Shown one piece after another: positions 9,771 to 18,405 of a DNA stretch of 34,390 nucleotides (its first letter is position 1; every line of letters starts with the position of its first letter). The position numbers and the translations under genes were made by a program. The DNA comes from Phormidium tenue FACHB-886 (GTDB lineage: Bacteria; Cyanobacteriota; Cyanobacteriia; Elainellales; Elainellaceae). The DNA is taken from positions 1 to 34,390 of the forward strand of contig NZ_JACXWX010000051.1 in assembly GCF_014764505.1 (NCBI RefSeq), given 5' to 3'. Below the pieces are notes generated by a model that was given only the letters and a program-made list of their open reading frames with translations, did no database searches and was not told the DNA's origin.

Positions 9771-10673
9771 CTAGCTCCGGTTAAATGGAACTGCCAGGGC
9801 TGCAGGGGGACGATGACGTCCCACAAAACCTGTAACCGCCAGAAATGCCAGGAGATAGGGCAGCATCACAAGTAGCGAGATGGGAAACCCAATCCCTAAA
9901 GCCTGGGCCTGAAATTGTAGAGCGATCGCCCCCCCAAATAGCAGGCAGGCTAACAGTGTGCGATAGCCGATCCAGCCTCCAAAAATGACAGCGGCAATCG
10001 CCAGATAGCCCCGTCCGTTGGTCATATTTTCTGTAAAGGTGTGGATATCGCCGAGGGACAAAAAAGCGCCTGCCAATCCAGCCATGGCTCCTGTAAACAA
10101 AACGGTGTAGTAGCGGATTGCGTTCACCGACAGGCCCATTTGATCTGCGGCACGGGGGTTCTCGCCCACTGCTCGAATGGACAGTCCCCAGGCGGTTTGA
10201 TCCAAGATAAACCAGGTGATCAACATCAGGACGAGTCCTCCATAGACCAAAAGATTTTGCTCAAATAAAACTCCTAACCCCGGTAGGTTATGCAGTCCGG
10301 GAATACGTAGTCTTTCAAATCCTGACACCATCTCATTGGATAGGGCTCCAAAAATTTCTCGGTAAGCGTAGGTGGTTATTCCCAGAGCCAGAATATTCAG
10401 ACCAATGCCGACGACCAACTGGTTGGCCTGTACAGAGACGCTCAGAAATGCTTGCAGAAGGGCAAAAATGACGGTTGCTGCGATCGCACATAGCACTCCA
10501 AGCAGGGGATTGCCACTGACATAAGACCCTAAGGCTCCCGTAAACGCCCCGACCAGCATCATTCCCTCCAGGCTGAGATTTAATACGCCTGCCCGTTCAC
10601 TGACTAACTCCCCGGTTGCAGCTAAAATCAACGGCATAGCCAAACGCAGGGTTGCATCAAAAAAATCATTCAT
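9771..10673 (-). CDS. ABC transporter permease, nucleoside/purine type (NupQ/YufQ-like)
   Basis: This 300-residue polytopic protein is of the permease family shared by sugar and BMP-type nucleoside importers. Landmarks are the N-terminal TGELVSERAGVLNLSLEGMMLVGAF, the cytoplasmic coupling segment TAWGLSIRAVGENPRAADQMG and TNGRGYLAIAAVIFGGW. The ATG at 10673 overlaps the preceding permease stop by 8 bases, showing translational coupling. It would pair with the 352-residue permease and the duplicated ATPase upstream as one importer. The family is firmly nucleoside/nucleobase-like by the company of BMP-type binding proteins; the exact cargo is not shown. Confidence 0.9.
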   Translation of the reverse strand: MNDFFDATLRLAMPLILAATGELVSERAGVLNLSLEGMMLVGAFTGALGSYVSGNPLLGVLCAIAATVIFALLQAFLSVSVQANQLVVGIGLNILALGITTYAYREIFGALSNEMVSGFERLRIPGLHNLPGLGVLFEQNLLVYGGLVLMLITWFILDQTAWGLSIRAVGENPRAADQMGLSVNAIRYYTVLFTGAMAGLAGAFLSLGDIHTFTENMTNGRGYLAIAAVIFGGWIGYRTLLACLLFGGAIALQFQAQALGIGFPISLLVMLPYLLAFLAVTGFVGRHRPPAALAVPFNRS

Positions 10674-11724
10674 GGTTGTACTCCTCAGTGAAGTAGTAGG
10701 CTCCTGCAACTGAGACGACTACCAGTCCCTGAATAATCAGGACGATTGCAGAAGGAACCTTTGCCGAAATTTCCATATTGATGCCACCAGAGCGGAGGAA
10801 TCCGAAGAATAGGGCTCCGAGGATTACACCAAGCGGGGAACCGCGAGATAGTAAGCCCACTACCAGTCCGTCAAATCCGTAACCTGACGAAAATCCTTCC
10901 CGTAATAGAGCCAACTCACCCTGAACAAGAATTGCACCTGCCAATCCGCCTAACCCTCCCGAAAAGGCTAGTGCCCAGATTAATAAGTAATTTGTTGGTA
11001 ACCCTGCCCTGCGAGACGCTTTTTTGTTCAAGCCGACGGCTTTCAGACGCAAACCAAAGGCTGTTTTAGCGAGTAGGGTTCCGACTAGGATTACAGCTAC
11101 AAGAGCCACTAAAATGCCGATATGCATCGGTGAATTAGCAAATAACAGTGGCAGCTGAGTGTTCTCTGGCAGGTCTAGAGAGGTTGGCAATGTGGCAGCA
11201 GATGTGCGAGGTTGTCGCAGGAGATACGTTTCCTGGACTGACCAGGAAACGAGTTGAATTGCAATGAAAGAGAGGAGCAACGTGCTAATCACTTCGTTTG
11301 TTCCGCGTCGCACCTTGATAAATCCTGCAATCCATCCCCAAATGGCTCCTCCGGTAAAGCCTGCTAATAAAGGGATGAGCACCGATAATCCAAAGGAAAG
11401 ATGGTGGGCTCCGTTGAGGGCAACAGCGGTAGATGCTAACCCCCCTAAATTGATCTGTCCTTCACCACCCACGTTTGTTAAGTTCGCGCGAAACGCTAAA
11501 ACAAAGCCAATTCCCACGAGCATGAGCGCAACCGCTCGGTTGATGGATCGCCCAATCGCATAGGGAGAACCGACCATGCCAGCCCAAAAAGCAGCGATCG
11601 CCTCAGATACTGAAACTCCCGTCAATGCAATAAGTCCCAGTCCAACTCCTAATGCAAAGCATGTTGCGAGAATGGAAATGAGAATATCATTCGGAATATA
11701 TTTGGTGATGGAATTTGATGACAA
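10666..11724 (-). CDS. ABC transporter permease, nucleoside/purine type (NupP/YufP-like)
   Basis: This 352-residue permease has eight to ten hydrophobic segments. Family landmarks are the MLVGIGFVLAFRANLTNVGGEGQINLGG block, the loop KVRRGTNEVISTLLLSFIA, the coupling segment KTAFGLRLKAVGLNKKASRRAG and the later SSGYGFDGLVVGLLSRGSPLG. The frame requires a TTG start at 11724, supported by AAGGAG about 9 bases upstream; the ATG seen between them is out of frame. It follows the ATPase stop by 6 bases and overlaps the next permease, so the ATPase-permease-permease block is one tight operon. Confidence 0.9.
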   Translation of the reverse strand: MSSNSITKYIPNDILISILATCFALGVGLGLIALTGVSVSEAIAAFWAGMVGSPYAIGRSINRAVALMLVGIGFVLAFRANLTNVGGEGQINLGGLASTAVALNGAHHLSFGLSVLIPLLAGFTGGAIWGWIAGFIKVRRGTNEVISTLLLSFIAIQLVSWSVQETYLLRQPRTSAATLPTSLDLPENTQLPLLFANSPMHIGILVALVAVILVGTLLAKTAFGLRLKAVGLNKKASRRAGLPTNYLLIWALAFSGGLGGLAGAILVQGELALLREGFSSGYGFDGLVVGLLSRGSPLGVILGALFFGFLRSGGINMEISAKVPSAIVLIIQGLVVVSVAGAYYFTEEYNHE

Positions 11725-11730
11725 CTCATT

Positions 11731-13326
11731 CTACTCCTTAATAAAACTATGGTTGCTTAAATGTTTCTCTGGTTGATGTCCTGACATCAATGCGCCAATC
11801 GCGGCTCGATTTTCAGAAATGGCGGACATTTCTCCCACAATTTGTCCTCGATATAGGACTAGAATTCGATCCGATAACGCTAACAATTCATCCAGTTCGC
11901 TAGAAATCAATAGAATGCCTGTCCCGTTGTGCTTCACCTCACGCAATCGGGAAAAGATTGCATCAATGGCTCCCACATCCAGTCCTCGGGTGGGTTGAGC
12001 GGCAAGCAGAAATTTTAGGGGTTGGATCGATAATTCGCGGGCTAGGACTACTTTTTGCTGGTTTCCTCCAGAAAGGCTCTTCATCGGCGCATCAGGTGTT
12101 GCAGCGCGAACATCGAAAGCTGTCATAAGTTTCTGTGCTGCCTGGGTGAGTGCCCTCCGTTGCAGGATGCCAAATCGTTGGAACTGGTCGAGTTTGCTGA
12201 GGAAGAGGTTTTCGGACACACTCAAGTCTTCGATACAGGCGATCGCATGACGGTCTTCCGGAACAATCCCGACCCCGGCTGCAGTGATTTCGACAGGAGA
12301 CCGTTGACTCAGGTTCTGCGTCCCGACCCAAATTTGTCCTGAGGAGGGGTGTTCTAACCCTGCCAGAATTTCACCCAGTTCGGTTTGTCCGTTCCCTTCT
12401 ACGCCTGCGATACCGACGATTTCTCCCGCCTGGACGCTAAAGCTGATTTGATTGAGACGGAGAATGCCGTTGCGATCACGAAAGCTCAGGTCTTGAACAG
12501 ATAAAGCATTTTTGGTCTCCACAGGCTGTTGCACGCGTGTTGAATAGCCCTTGCTAGCCGATACAGTATCTTCAACGCCAAAAGCGGTAGATACAGCATC
12601 ATTGATGGTTCTCAAGTCACGCCCAATCATCGCTTGAATCAGGGTATGGGTATCCGCCGTGTCTGCTGCAGGAGTGGATACAATTCGTCCGTTGCGAAGA
12701 ACGGTGATTCGGTCTGCGATCTGGGTAACTTCAGCGAGCTTGTGGGTCACGAGAATCACGCCACATCCCTGCTGAACCATTCGACGACAGAGCTGCAAGA
12801 GGGCCTCAATTTCTTCAGGGGGTAAGACTGCGGTGGGTTCGTCTAGTACAAGTAGTAGAGGATTGTGGATTAAGCATTTCAAGATTTCAAGCCGCTGGCG
12901 ATCGCCCACTGACAGTTCTTCAATCGGGCGATCGAAGTCAATTTGAATATTGAATTCAGCGGATAGCCGCTTGACTTTGGCAGTAAAGGCTTCGCGTTGT
13001 AAAATGCCTGAAACTCTTCCCAGCATCAGATTCTCGACGGCTGTCAGGGTTGGCACCAGGCTGAAATGTTGGTGAACCATGGCAATGCCAAACTGTAGAG
13101 CAACAGCCGGACTGGTGGGACGAAAGTCCTGACCTTGTAGTTTGATCGCTCCTGAACTGGGCTGGTGGACCCCAAAAATCAGGTTGCAGAGGGTGGATTT
13201 GCCAGCTCCGTTTTCCCCGAGCAAACAGTGAATTTCACCGGCGTTGACCGAGAATGTGATGTTCTCCAAGGCGCGAACTGCCCCAAAGGACTTGCTAATG
13301 GCACGTAGTTCGAGTAACGGATTCAT
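11731..13326 (-). CDS. ABC transporter ATP-binding protein with two ATPase domains (nucleoside importer, NupO/YufO-like)
   Basis: The 531-residue protein holds two tandem ABC domains. Domain 1 (about 5-225) has Walker A GENGAGKST, signature LSVGDRQR and Walker B LLVLDEPTAVL. Domain 2 (about 265-515) has the degenerate Walker A GVEGNGQTEL, signature LSGGNQQK and FLLAAQPTRGLDVGA. This pattern, with one strong and one degenerate nucleotide site, is standard for the ATPases of sugar and BMP-type nucleoside importers. The ATG at 13326 overlaps the upstream hydrolase stop as ATGA. It energises the two permeases immediately downstream, probably fed by the BMP protein at 13988-14998. Confidence 0.93.
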   Translation of the reverse strand: MNPLLELRAISKSFGAVRALENITFSVNAGEIHCLLGENGAGKSTLCNLIFGVHQPSSGAIKLQGQDFRPTSPAVALQFGIAMVHQHFSLVPTLTAVENLMLGRVSGILQREAFTAKVKRLSAEFNIQIDFDRPIEELSVGDRQRLEILKCLIHNPLLLVLDEPTAVLPPEEIEALLQLCRRMVQQGCGVILVTHKLAEVTQIADRITVLRNGRIVSTPAADTADTHTLIQAMIGRDLRTINDAVSTAFGVEDTVSASKGYSTRVQQPVETKNALSVQDLSFRDRNGILRLNQISFSVQAGEIVGIAGVEGNGQTELGEILAGLEHPSSGQIWVGTQNLSQRSPVEITAAGVGIVPEDRHAIACIEDLSVSENLFLSKLDQFQRFGILQRRALTQAAQKLMTAFDVRAATPDAPMKSLSGGNQQKVVLARELSIQPLKFLLAAQPTRGLDVGAIDAIFSRLREVKHNGTGILLISSELDELLALSDRILVLYRGQIVGEMSAISENRAAIGALMSGHQPEKHLSNHSFIKE

Positions 13327-13955
13327 GCGGTTGCCACTTGAGCAGGCTGCCAGACATTGACCAGGTCATCGGCAGAAACTACAATTCCAAATGCTAAATG
13401 CATTACCTCTAAGGCGGCTTGATGCATGCTTTCGGAATAAGCACCGGATGCATCACTAACGATCACAACCTCGAAATCTCGCATGAACCCATCTCGGACG
13501 GTAGACTCGACACAGATATTGGTTGCAACGCCACAAACCACAAGGGTATGGATGCCATGTTCCCGCAGCAAAGCTTCTAAAGGGGTATTCACAAAGCCGC
13601 TATAGCGGGGTTTGTAAATGATTGGCTCACCGGGTAACGGTTCAACCCCGGTATAGGGTGCTTCACCAAAGCTGTTAGGGGTACACAGTCCGGGTTGCTT
13701 TAACCGCAACAGTTGGCTGAGCCAGACCTCGGAGTCGTTCTGCCAATCTACGCGAAGAAAAATATGGACGATGAGAGAACCCGTCGCTCGGGCCGCCTTC
13801 AACAGTTTTCGCGCTCCTTCAACAGCATTCCAGGTTTCTGTGACCGGGTACCCGGCTTGCCCACAAATTCCATCAGGGTGACAGAAGTCATTCTGGATAT
13901 CAACAACCAGAAGTGCTGTGGTTGAGGGATCAAATTTAGCTAAATCTGCGGTCAT
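13323..13955 (-). CDS. Isochorismatase-fold cysteine hydrolase (amidohydrolase type)
   Basis: This 210-residue enzyme has the complete catalytic triad of the family: D19 in LLVVDIQNDF, K115 in IIYKPRYSGF and C148 in GVATNICVEST, with the cis-peptide segment GVATN before the cysteine. Relatives hydrolyse C-N bonds in small amides such as ureidoacrylate (RutB), N-carbamoylsarcosine and biuret, so release of ammonia or urea-type nitrogen from an oxidised ring fragment is a reasonable guess. ATG 13955 is chosen because AGGAG stands 8 bases upstream. It lies between a BMP-type binding protein and its ABC ATPase, overlapping the latter by 4 bases. The substrate cannot be deduced from sequence. Confidence 0.88.
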   Translation of the reverse strand: MTADLAKFDPSTTALLVVDIQNDFCHPDGICGQAGYPVTETWNAVEGARKLLKAARATGSLIVHIFLRVDWQNDSEVWLSQLLRLKQPGLCTPNSFGEAPYTGVEPLPGEPIIYKPRYSGFVNTPLEALLREHGIHTLVVCGVATNICVESTVRDGFMRDFEVVIVSDASGAYSESMHQAALEVMHLAFGIVVSADDLVNVWQPAQVATA

Positions 13956-13987
13956 GATCAATTCTCCTGAATTTTGGGTAGATCCAG

Positions 13988-14998
13988 TTAAGCGGGAAGT
14001 GTCTTGATTTTGCCGCTCACAATATCAGCTTTAATTTGGTCGATGGTTTGGGTGAATTTGGGGGTAGCCCCTGTACAGATCACGACATCGGAGGCTTGTG
14101 GCCCTGCCTGCAAACCAAAATCTTTGGCTTCTGGTTTCCATGTTCCTGCCAGCATTTGATCAATCGCATACTCAACCTCAAATCCAACCCCTGTTACGGA
14201 GTAGGCAACATAGAGGGGATCGGTACCACAACGAGCGGTGTAGCCTCCAAAGAGTTTAGTATTAGTTTCGCGGGCAGCCTGCTCTAAACCCCGTAACCCT
14301 AAGTTGAGAATGTGATAGGTGATGTCAACGCCTTGACTGATCCCTGCTAGGGCGGCTTCTTTGGCCTTCGCAACGTCATCAAAATCCCCTGTGGTTTGGG
14401 AATAGTATTGGATGTCTGGCTTCACGTACTGCGCTCCATTGCCAAACTCAATTCCGGCATTGACGATCGCCGGAATTTCAAATCCTCCCACGTAGCCAAC
14501 GGCTCCCGTTTTAGAGAGCAATGCGGCGGCGGCACCAGCCACAAACGCAATCTCAGCCTGCCTGACCCCATAACTGGCAACGTTGGGTGTTGGTGGTTTC
14601 GTGGCGCTGATAATGACAAATTTAACATTAGGGAAGTTTTCGGCTGCTTTCCGGCCGGCCTCCTCACTCTGCCCTCCCACCCCAATCACTAAATCACTCT
14701 TCTCAGCGAGCGAGACGAAGGACTGCTCCTTATCTGCTGCACTCACATTCTCAATCACCGAGGTTTGGATGCGATCTCCGTGCTTCGTTTGCGATCGCAT
14801 TAATCCGTCGAATCCAGATTCCATAAACCCTTTATCCGCCTTGGAACCTGGAAGTAACAACCCCACACGCAGGACATCAGACGATTGAGTGGAACTGATT
14901 CCCGACGAACTGTTAGTACATGCTTTGAGCAGAGAGGTTGTGCCAAGGGTGGCAGCACTGTAGGCCAAAAATTTACGGCGGCTGGTTGAATACCCCAT
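13988..14998 (-). CDS. BMP-family substrate-binding lipoprotein of ABC importer 1
   Basis: The 336-residue protein has a twin-arginine-like leader (TSRRKFLAYSAATLGTTSLL) ending in a lipobox with the cysteine in LLKAC, so it is probably a Tat- or Sec-exported lipoprotein facing the periplasm. The mature part has the BMP/PnrA fold pattern: VLRVGLLLPGSKADKGFMESG near the start, SDLVIGVGG and FPNVKFVIISATKPPTPNV mid-protein, and VGYVGGFEIPAIVNAGIEFG at the hinge. It differs clearly from the tandem pair at 17.3-19.6 kb, so it may bind a different ligand. An AAGGAGA about 8 bases before ATG 14998 supports the start. It belongs to the leftward operon and likely serves the ATPase and permeases downstream. 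Confidence 0.88.
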   Translation of the reverse strand: MGYSTSRRKFLAYSAATLGTTSLLKACTNSSSGISSTQSSDVLRVGLLLPGSKADKGFMESGFDGLMRSQTKHGDRIQTSVIENVSAADKEQSFVSLAEKSDLVIGVGGQSEEAGRKAAENFPNVKFVIISATKPPTPNVASYGVRQAEIAFVAGAAAALLSKTGAVGYVGGFEIPAIVNAGIEFGNGAQYVKPDIQYYSQTTGDFDDVAKAKEAALAGISQGVDITYHILNLGLRGLEQAARETNTKLFGGYTARCGTDPLYVAYSVTGVGFEVEYAIDQMLAGTWKPEAKDFGLQAGPQASDVVICTGATPKFTQTIDQIKADIVSGKIKTLPA

Positions 14999-15034
14999 AG
15001 AAGCTTTTCTCCTTGGTATGTAAAATCTGATAGC

Positions 15035-15484
15035 TCAGGAACCCAGTACAGTCAGGTTTGGGGATGCAGAATCTTGTACGTGCTCTGCCCCGTCTAACAT
15101 CAAGGACGTGATGGCGGTATAGGCATTAGTCCAGGCTTGCTGAGTTTCAGGAGTCCAGTCAGCGCCAAGGTATTGTTCAAAGGTTTTCAACAATGTATTG
15201 CCAACTAACGGATAGTGCTCTGGTCGTGCTCCATACTGCATATGACGTGTGCCCAAACCTTTCAGCGCATGGGTTAGCACCTCTGGCCGCCGCAGGTTTT
15301 CAATGACGAGAATCAGAGAATCCAGTAACTTCTTCTGCTGTGCAGCCATATTAGTGTGAGCAAAGAGTGGCTGTGCTTCTGGATAATCACTGAACAAATT
15401 GTGGTAGAAACTCGCTGCAAATTCTAGAGCATTCCCCTTTACCTTCTCAAAACTCTGCTCCAACCGTTCAAGATCTAATGTCAT
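15035..15484 (-). CDS. Single-domain haemoglobin (flavohaemoglobin/Vitreoscilla-like globin)
   Basis: This 149-residue globin has the expected haem-pocket residues: Y27 at position B10 (ASFYHNLF), F41 at CD1 (EAQPLFAHTN) and the proximal H81 at F8 (LGTRHMQYGARPEHYPLVG). The pattern matches the globin domain of bacterial flavohaemoglobins, but no flavin reductase domain follows. Such single-domain globins bind O2 or detoxify NO. Here the gene is locked between a Rieske oxygenase (37 bases upstream) and a binding protein in one transcription unit, so supplying or buffering O2 for the oxygenases is a plausible inference. NO protection is the alternative. The C-terminal dozen residues are extra and weakly conserved. 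Confidence 0.9.
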   Translation of the reverse strand: MTLDLERLEQSFEKVKGNALEFAASFYHNLFSDYPEAQPLFAHTNMAAQQKKLLDSLILVIENLRRPEVLTHALKGLGTRHMQYGARPEHYPLVGNTLLKTFEQYLGADWTPETQQAWTNAYTAITSLMLDGAEHVQDSASPNLTVLGS

Positions 15485-15520
15485 AGTCTGTACTCTGTGC
15501 GTGTTTAATTTTTGTGCAAG

Positions 15521-16795
15521 CTAGAAGTTGGGAATTGCAATTTTAGGATGGCGATCGCTCTCGGTCGCTGCAATACCAGCACGAACTGCATGGGTCCGGT
15601 ATCGAGCGGCTAACCACCGATTGAATTGGCTCAAAGTTTCCTCTAGATAACAGAATCGCCCTCGTGGGGAAAATTTAGAGTACTTTGCAACCTGCATGGC
15701 TAGATTGACTGTTGTATCCTGTTCTCCCAACTGGCGTGAACCTTCCATTAAACGGGCAGCTCTTTCACTGAAGTCTGGCAACTCTGCAGTTGATTTTGGG
15801 ACACACCATCCCCCTGCTGTGAACAAACCGCCACCCACGGTAAGACTGGTGGGACTGGTGGGGTAAATCAACCCATAGCAAAGCATATCCGGCGTGAAAA
15901 TAATATTCATGGTGGGCGGAACCATGCCAAACCCAACCCGCTTGCGTTGCTTCGGGTTCAATCCCGGAATCGTTGGAAAAGTTGCAGGAGCAGCCCATCC
16001 GCGATCCGTTAATCCGCCGTCTTCCTCTAAAAACGGGACACTTCGTACGATGACATTGTCACCCTCCTGCCAGGGATCGAACTCGACGCCAGTGCTGGGT
16101 GCAAAGTCATGGATGATGGCATGCACAAACTCCGTGTGGTAAGGCTCAATGTAATTTTCCAGCAGCATCTTCCAGTTCCAGGGAACGGGTTGGGATGTGA
16201 ATTGGGGTGCGATCGTAACCATCGCATCGAGGTCGTAATTTTCCAGGTAAGGATCGAGTTTCTTCATCGTGGGGGCGAGGGGTTTGGCATGGGGGTCAAA
16301 GTTGACGAAAATAAATCCTTGCCAGATTTCTACTTTGAGTTTTGGCAGCGATGATTCTTCCTTTAAGATTTCCAGTGGAATGGACTGTGCCATGTGGGGT
16401 GCGCCAACTAATGCCCCATCAAGTCCGTAGGTCCAACGGTGGTAGGGACAAACAAAATGACGGGTATTTCCCTGGCATCGTGCTTCTACCGGATGTCCTC
16501 GATGGCGACAAATGGCAGACATTGCCTGAATGGTATTGCTTTCATCTCGAACGACGATGATGGATTCCCCTACCAACGTCAGGCTCATAAAATCTCCAAT
16601 CCTGGGAATTTGTTGCACCCGACCGACACATAACCAGGAGTGCATAAACACAGCTTCTTTCTCAAACTCAAAGAAAGCTTCAGAGAAATAAGCTTTTGGC
16701 GATAGTACGCGGGCCTCGTCAACTGGCTTATCACTGATATCAAGAGTGGCTAAAACCTCAAGAATGTCAGGATGAACTTGGGTAGAACTCAACAT
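15521..16795 (-). CDS. Rieske non-haem iron oxygenase, catalytic (alpha) subunit 1
   Basis: The 424-residue protein has an N-terminal Rieske [2Fe-2S] domain with C96-x-H98 (CRHRGH) and C116-x2-H119 (CPYHRW), and a C-terminal catalytic domain with the mononuclear iron ligands H220 and H225 in NYIEPYHTEFVH and probably D360 in GEQDTTVN. All key residues are present. Rieske enzymes of this size perform ring hydroxylation, O- or N-demethylation; hypoxanthine oxidation by HpxD and caffeine N-demethylation by NdmA/B are known precedents in purine breakdown. It is the first gene of the leftward operon, directly facing the central operators. No beta subunit, ferredoxin or reductase is encoded nearby, so electrons must come from elsewhere. 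Confidence 0.93.
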   Translation of the reverse strand: MLSSTQVHPDILEVLATLDISDKPVDEARVLSPKAYFSEAFFEFEKEAVFMHSWLCVGRVQQIPRIGDFMSLTLVGESIIVVRDESNTIQAMSAICRHRGHPVEARCQGNTRHFVCPYHRWTYGLDGALVGAPHMAQSIPLEILKEESSLPKLKVEIWQGFIFVNFDPHAKPLAPTMKKLDPYLENYDLDAMVTIAPQFTSQPVPWNWKMLLENYIEPYHTEFVHAIIHDFAPSTGVEFDPWQEGDNVIVRSVPFLEEDGGLTDRGWAAPATFPTIPGLNPKQRKRVGFGMVPPTMNIIFTPDMLCYGLIYPTSPTSLTVGGGLFTAGGWCVPKSTAELPDFSERAARLMEGSRQLGEQDTTVNLAMQVAKYSKFSPRGRFCYLEETLSQFNRWLAARYRTHAVRAGIAATESDRHPKIAIPNF

Positions 16796-16892
16796 AAATG
16801 GTGTCCTGCTGATTGGCGTGTTTAGAGGCCAGCATCCTTCACCTAAAGGGATTCGAAGCTAGTTGCTGAAGCGGCCTCACAAAATCTTATAA

Positions 16893-16922
16893 TCTAAAGC
16901 TGTATACACTTTTGTGCTTAAG
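16893..16922 (+). repeat. 30-base operator repeat, copy 1
   Basis: This segment matches 17050-17079 at 27 of 30 positions, including the core CTGTATACACTTTTGTG. It lies about 100 bases before the Rieske start, so it is placed to control the leftward operon. Confidence 0.75.
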
Positions 16923-17049
16923 GGTGAATAATAAAGATGGATTCTGTGATTTTTTGTATTAGAAGATACAATTTTCCCTGGATTTAGAAAGAGTAAGAAA
17001 TTAAGACTCAAGAAGTTGAAAAAAACGTAGCTTTCAATACAAGTTTGTA

Positions 17050-17079
17050 TCTAAAACTGTATACACTTTTGTGTATAAG
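17050..17079 (+). repeat. 30-base operator repeat, copy 2
   Basis: This is the second copy of the element at 16893-16922, in the same orientation and 157 bases away. It abuts an ATACAAGTTTGTAT palindrome on its left, giving a compact double site about 190 bases before the first rightward gene. Confidence 0.75.
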
Positions 17080-17267
17080 ACCTCTAGATTGGCAGTTGTC
17101 AAACTGTTGTTCTCCTGCAGCGAAAGCCTTTTCTGAGGGGCTATTCGAAGTTTTGCAAAACTTACCTTGTCTGTTTTGGTTGATCCCTGAGTGCAGTTTA
17201 GCTGGGGGAATTCATCCAAATTGTGTTGTCCCAGCCACTCACGTTAATTGCAAATTATCCAAAAGCT

Positions 17268-18377
17268 ATGAAGATTAATCGTCGCAGATTCATCAGGTAT
17301 ACAGGATTAGCCGGTGGTGGATTGTTGTTTGCTGCGTGTACTCAGACGCCAGGAGCGAATTCAAAGTCAACGGCGGCAAAGTCTTTCAAAGTAGGGTTTA
17401 TCTATGTTGGGCCTGTTAAAGATGGGGGTTGGTCCTATGCCCATGATTTAGGGCGTCTAAAAATGGAGAAAGCTCTGAATGGAGAAGTCACGACATCTTT
17501 TGCAGAAGGTGTTTCCGAAGGAGCAGATGTTGAGCGTGTCTTGAGACAATTTGCCAACACTGGGCACAAACTGGTTGTGGCAACCAGTTTTGGTTACATG
17601 GAATCGGTGATTAAAGTTGCCAAAGAATTCCCAGACGTCGTGTTTCTTCATCAGGGTGGATACAAGCAAGCTCCCAACGTCATCACCTACCGACCCCGGT
17701 TTGAAGAACCCGCTTACCTGACCGGTATGATGGCGGGAAAGATAACTAAATCGAATACGATTGGATACATCGGGGGTTACCCGGTTCCCGATGTGTTGAG
17801 AGAGATGGGTGCATTTACGTTGGGAGTACGCTCTGTGAATCCCAGGGCGATCGTCAAAGTGGTTTGGGCACAGACCTGGTACAATCCCGCTAAAGAAAGA
17901 GAGGCCGCAGTTGCACTCCAGGGACTCGGTGCGGATATTTTAACCAACAACACAGACTCAACCGCTATTGTGCAATTTGCCCAAGAGAAGGGAATTTATG
18001 CCTTTGGTCGTTATGTGGATATGAGTGCTTTTGCGTCAAAAGCCCATTTGACTGCAACCACTGCGGATTGGGGTATTTTTTATACCCGAGTCGCTGAACA
18101 AGTTTTAGATGGAACTTGGAAAGCAGGTGATCACTGGTTGGGGATTAAGGATGTGATCGCAGATCTAGCTCCTATCAATACTCAAGTGCCTGAAATAGTG
18201 AGGACTTTGGTTCAGGCTAAACGCGAACAATTTATAAATGGCACTGTCCGTGCCTATGATGGCCCTGTCAAGGATCAGACTGGTAAGGTACGGGTTCCAT
18301 TAGGACAAACGCTCAGTGATGCGGAACAACTCAAAATGGATTGGTTTGTAGAAGGAATAGAAGGATCCATTTCATAA
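17268..18377 (+). CDS. BMP-family substrate-binding lipoprotein, tandem copy A (purine-type)
   Basis: The 369-residue protein starts with NRRRFIRYTGLAGGGLLFAAC, a twin-arginine motif running into a lipobox, so it should be a Tat-exported lipoprotein. The mature protein has the BMP pattern FKVGFIYVGPVKDGGWSYAHD, LVVATSFGYMESVIKVAKEFPDV, IGYIGGYPVPDVLREMGAF and VVWAQTWYNPAKEREAA. I recall close similarity to a Brucella BMP protein whose crystal structure held adenine (PDB 3S99), so a purine base or nucleoside is the best ligand guess. ATG 17268 is chosen because it sits directly before the leader; the frame is open from a TTG at 17223. It is the first gene of the rightward operon and is a clear paralogue of the next gene. 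Confidence 0.92.
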   Translation: MKINRRRFIRYTGLAGGGLLFAACTQTPGANSKSTAAKSFKVGFIYVGPVKDGGWSYAHDLGRLKMEKALNGEVTTSFAEGVSEGADVERVLRQFANTGHKLVVATSFGYMESVIKVAKEFPDVVFLHQGGYKQAPNVITYRPRFEEPAYLTGMMAGKITKSNTIGYIGGYPVPDVLREMGAFTLGVRSVNPRAIVKVVWAQTWYNPAKEREAAVALQGLGADILTNNTDSTAIVQFAQEKGIYAFGRYVDMSAFASKAHLTATTADWGIFYTRVAEQVLDGTWKAGDHWLGIKDVIADLAPINTQVPEIVRTLVQAKREQFINGTVRAYDGPVKDQTGKVRVPLGQTLSDAEQLKMDWFVEGIEGSIS

Positions 18378-18385
18378 AGCAGTTT

Positions 18386-18405
18386 GACTTTTAAGCGTGA
18401 AAGTC
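18386..18405 (+). promoter_or_regulatory. Intergenic hairpin between the tandem binding-protein genes
   Basis: GACTTT (18386-18391) and AAAGTC (18400-18405) form a 6-base stem with an 8-base loop, just after the first binding-protein stop. It has no T-run, so it is more likely an mRNA-stabilising or attenuating structure than a full terminator. Binding proteins are often kept above transporter genes in abundance this way. Confidence 0.35.

Larger units (their letters stand above)
16796..17267. promoter_or_regulatory. Central divergent promoter/operator region of the island
   Basis: These 472 bases separate the leftward and rightward operons and contain no credible gene. They hold at least four related palindromes: TGTATACA at 16901-16908, TTGTAT-N6-ATACAA at 16954-16971, ATACAA-N2-TTGTAT at 17037-17050 and TGTATACA at 17058-17065. 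The first and last are embedded in a 30-base repeat (16893-16922 and 17050-17079). In the second copy TATACAC and GTGTATA face each other across TTTT. The region is AT-rich and well suited to hold both promoters, though I cannot fix the -10 and -35 boxes. Confidence 0.7.

Noticed and set aside
11264-11776. Long plus-strand frames opposite the importer 1 permease gene
   Set aside because: They are complements of hydrophobic coding sequence (lysine/proline/threonine-rich products), a usual shadow of membrane-protein genes.
16439-16633. Plus-strand frames inside the first Rieske gene
   Set aside because: They overlap a fully conserved enzyme gene and show no independent features.
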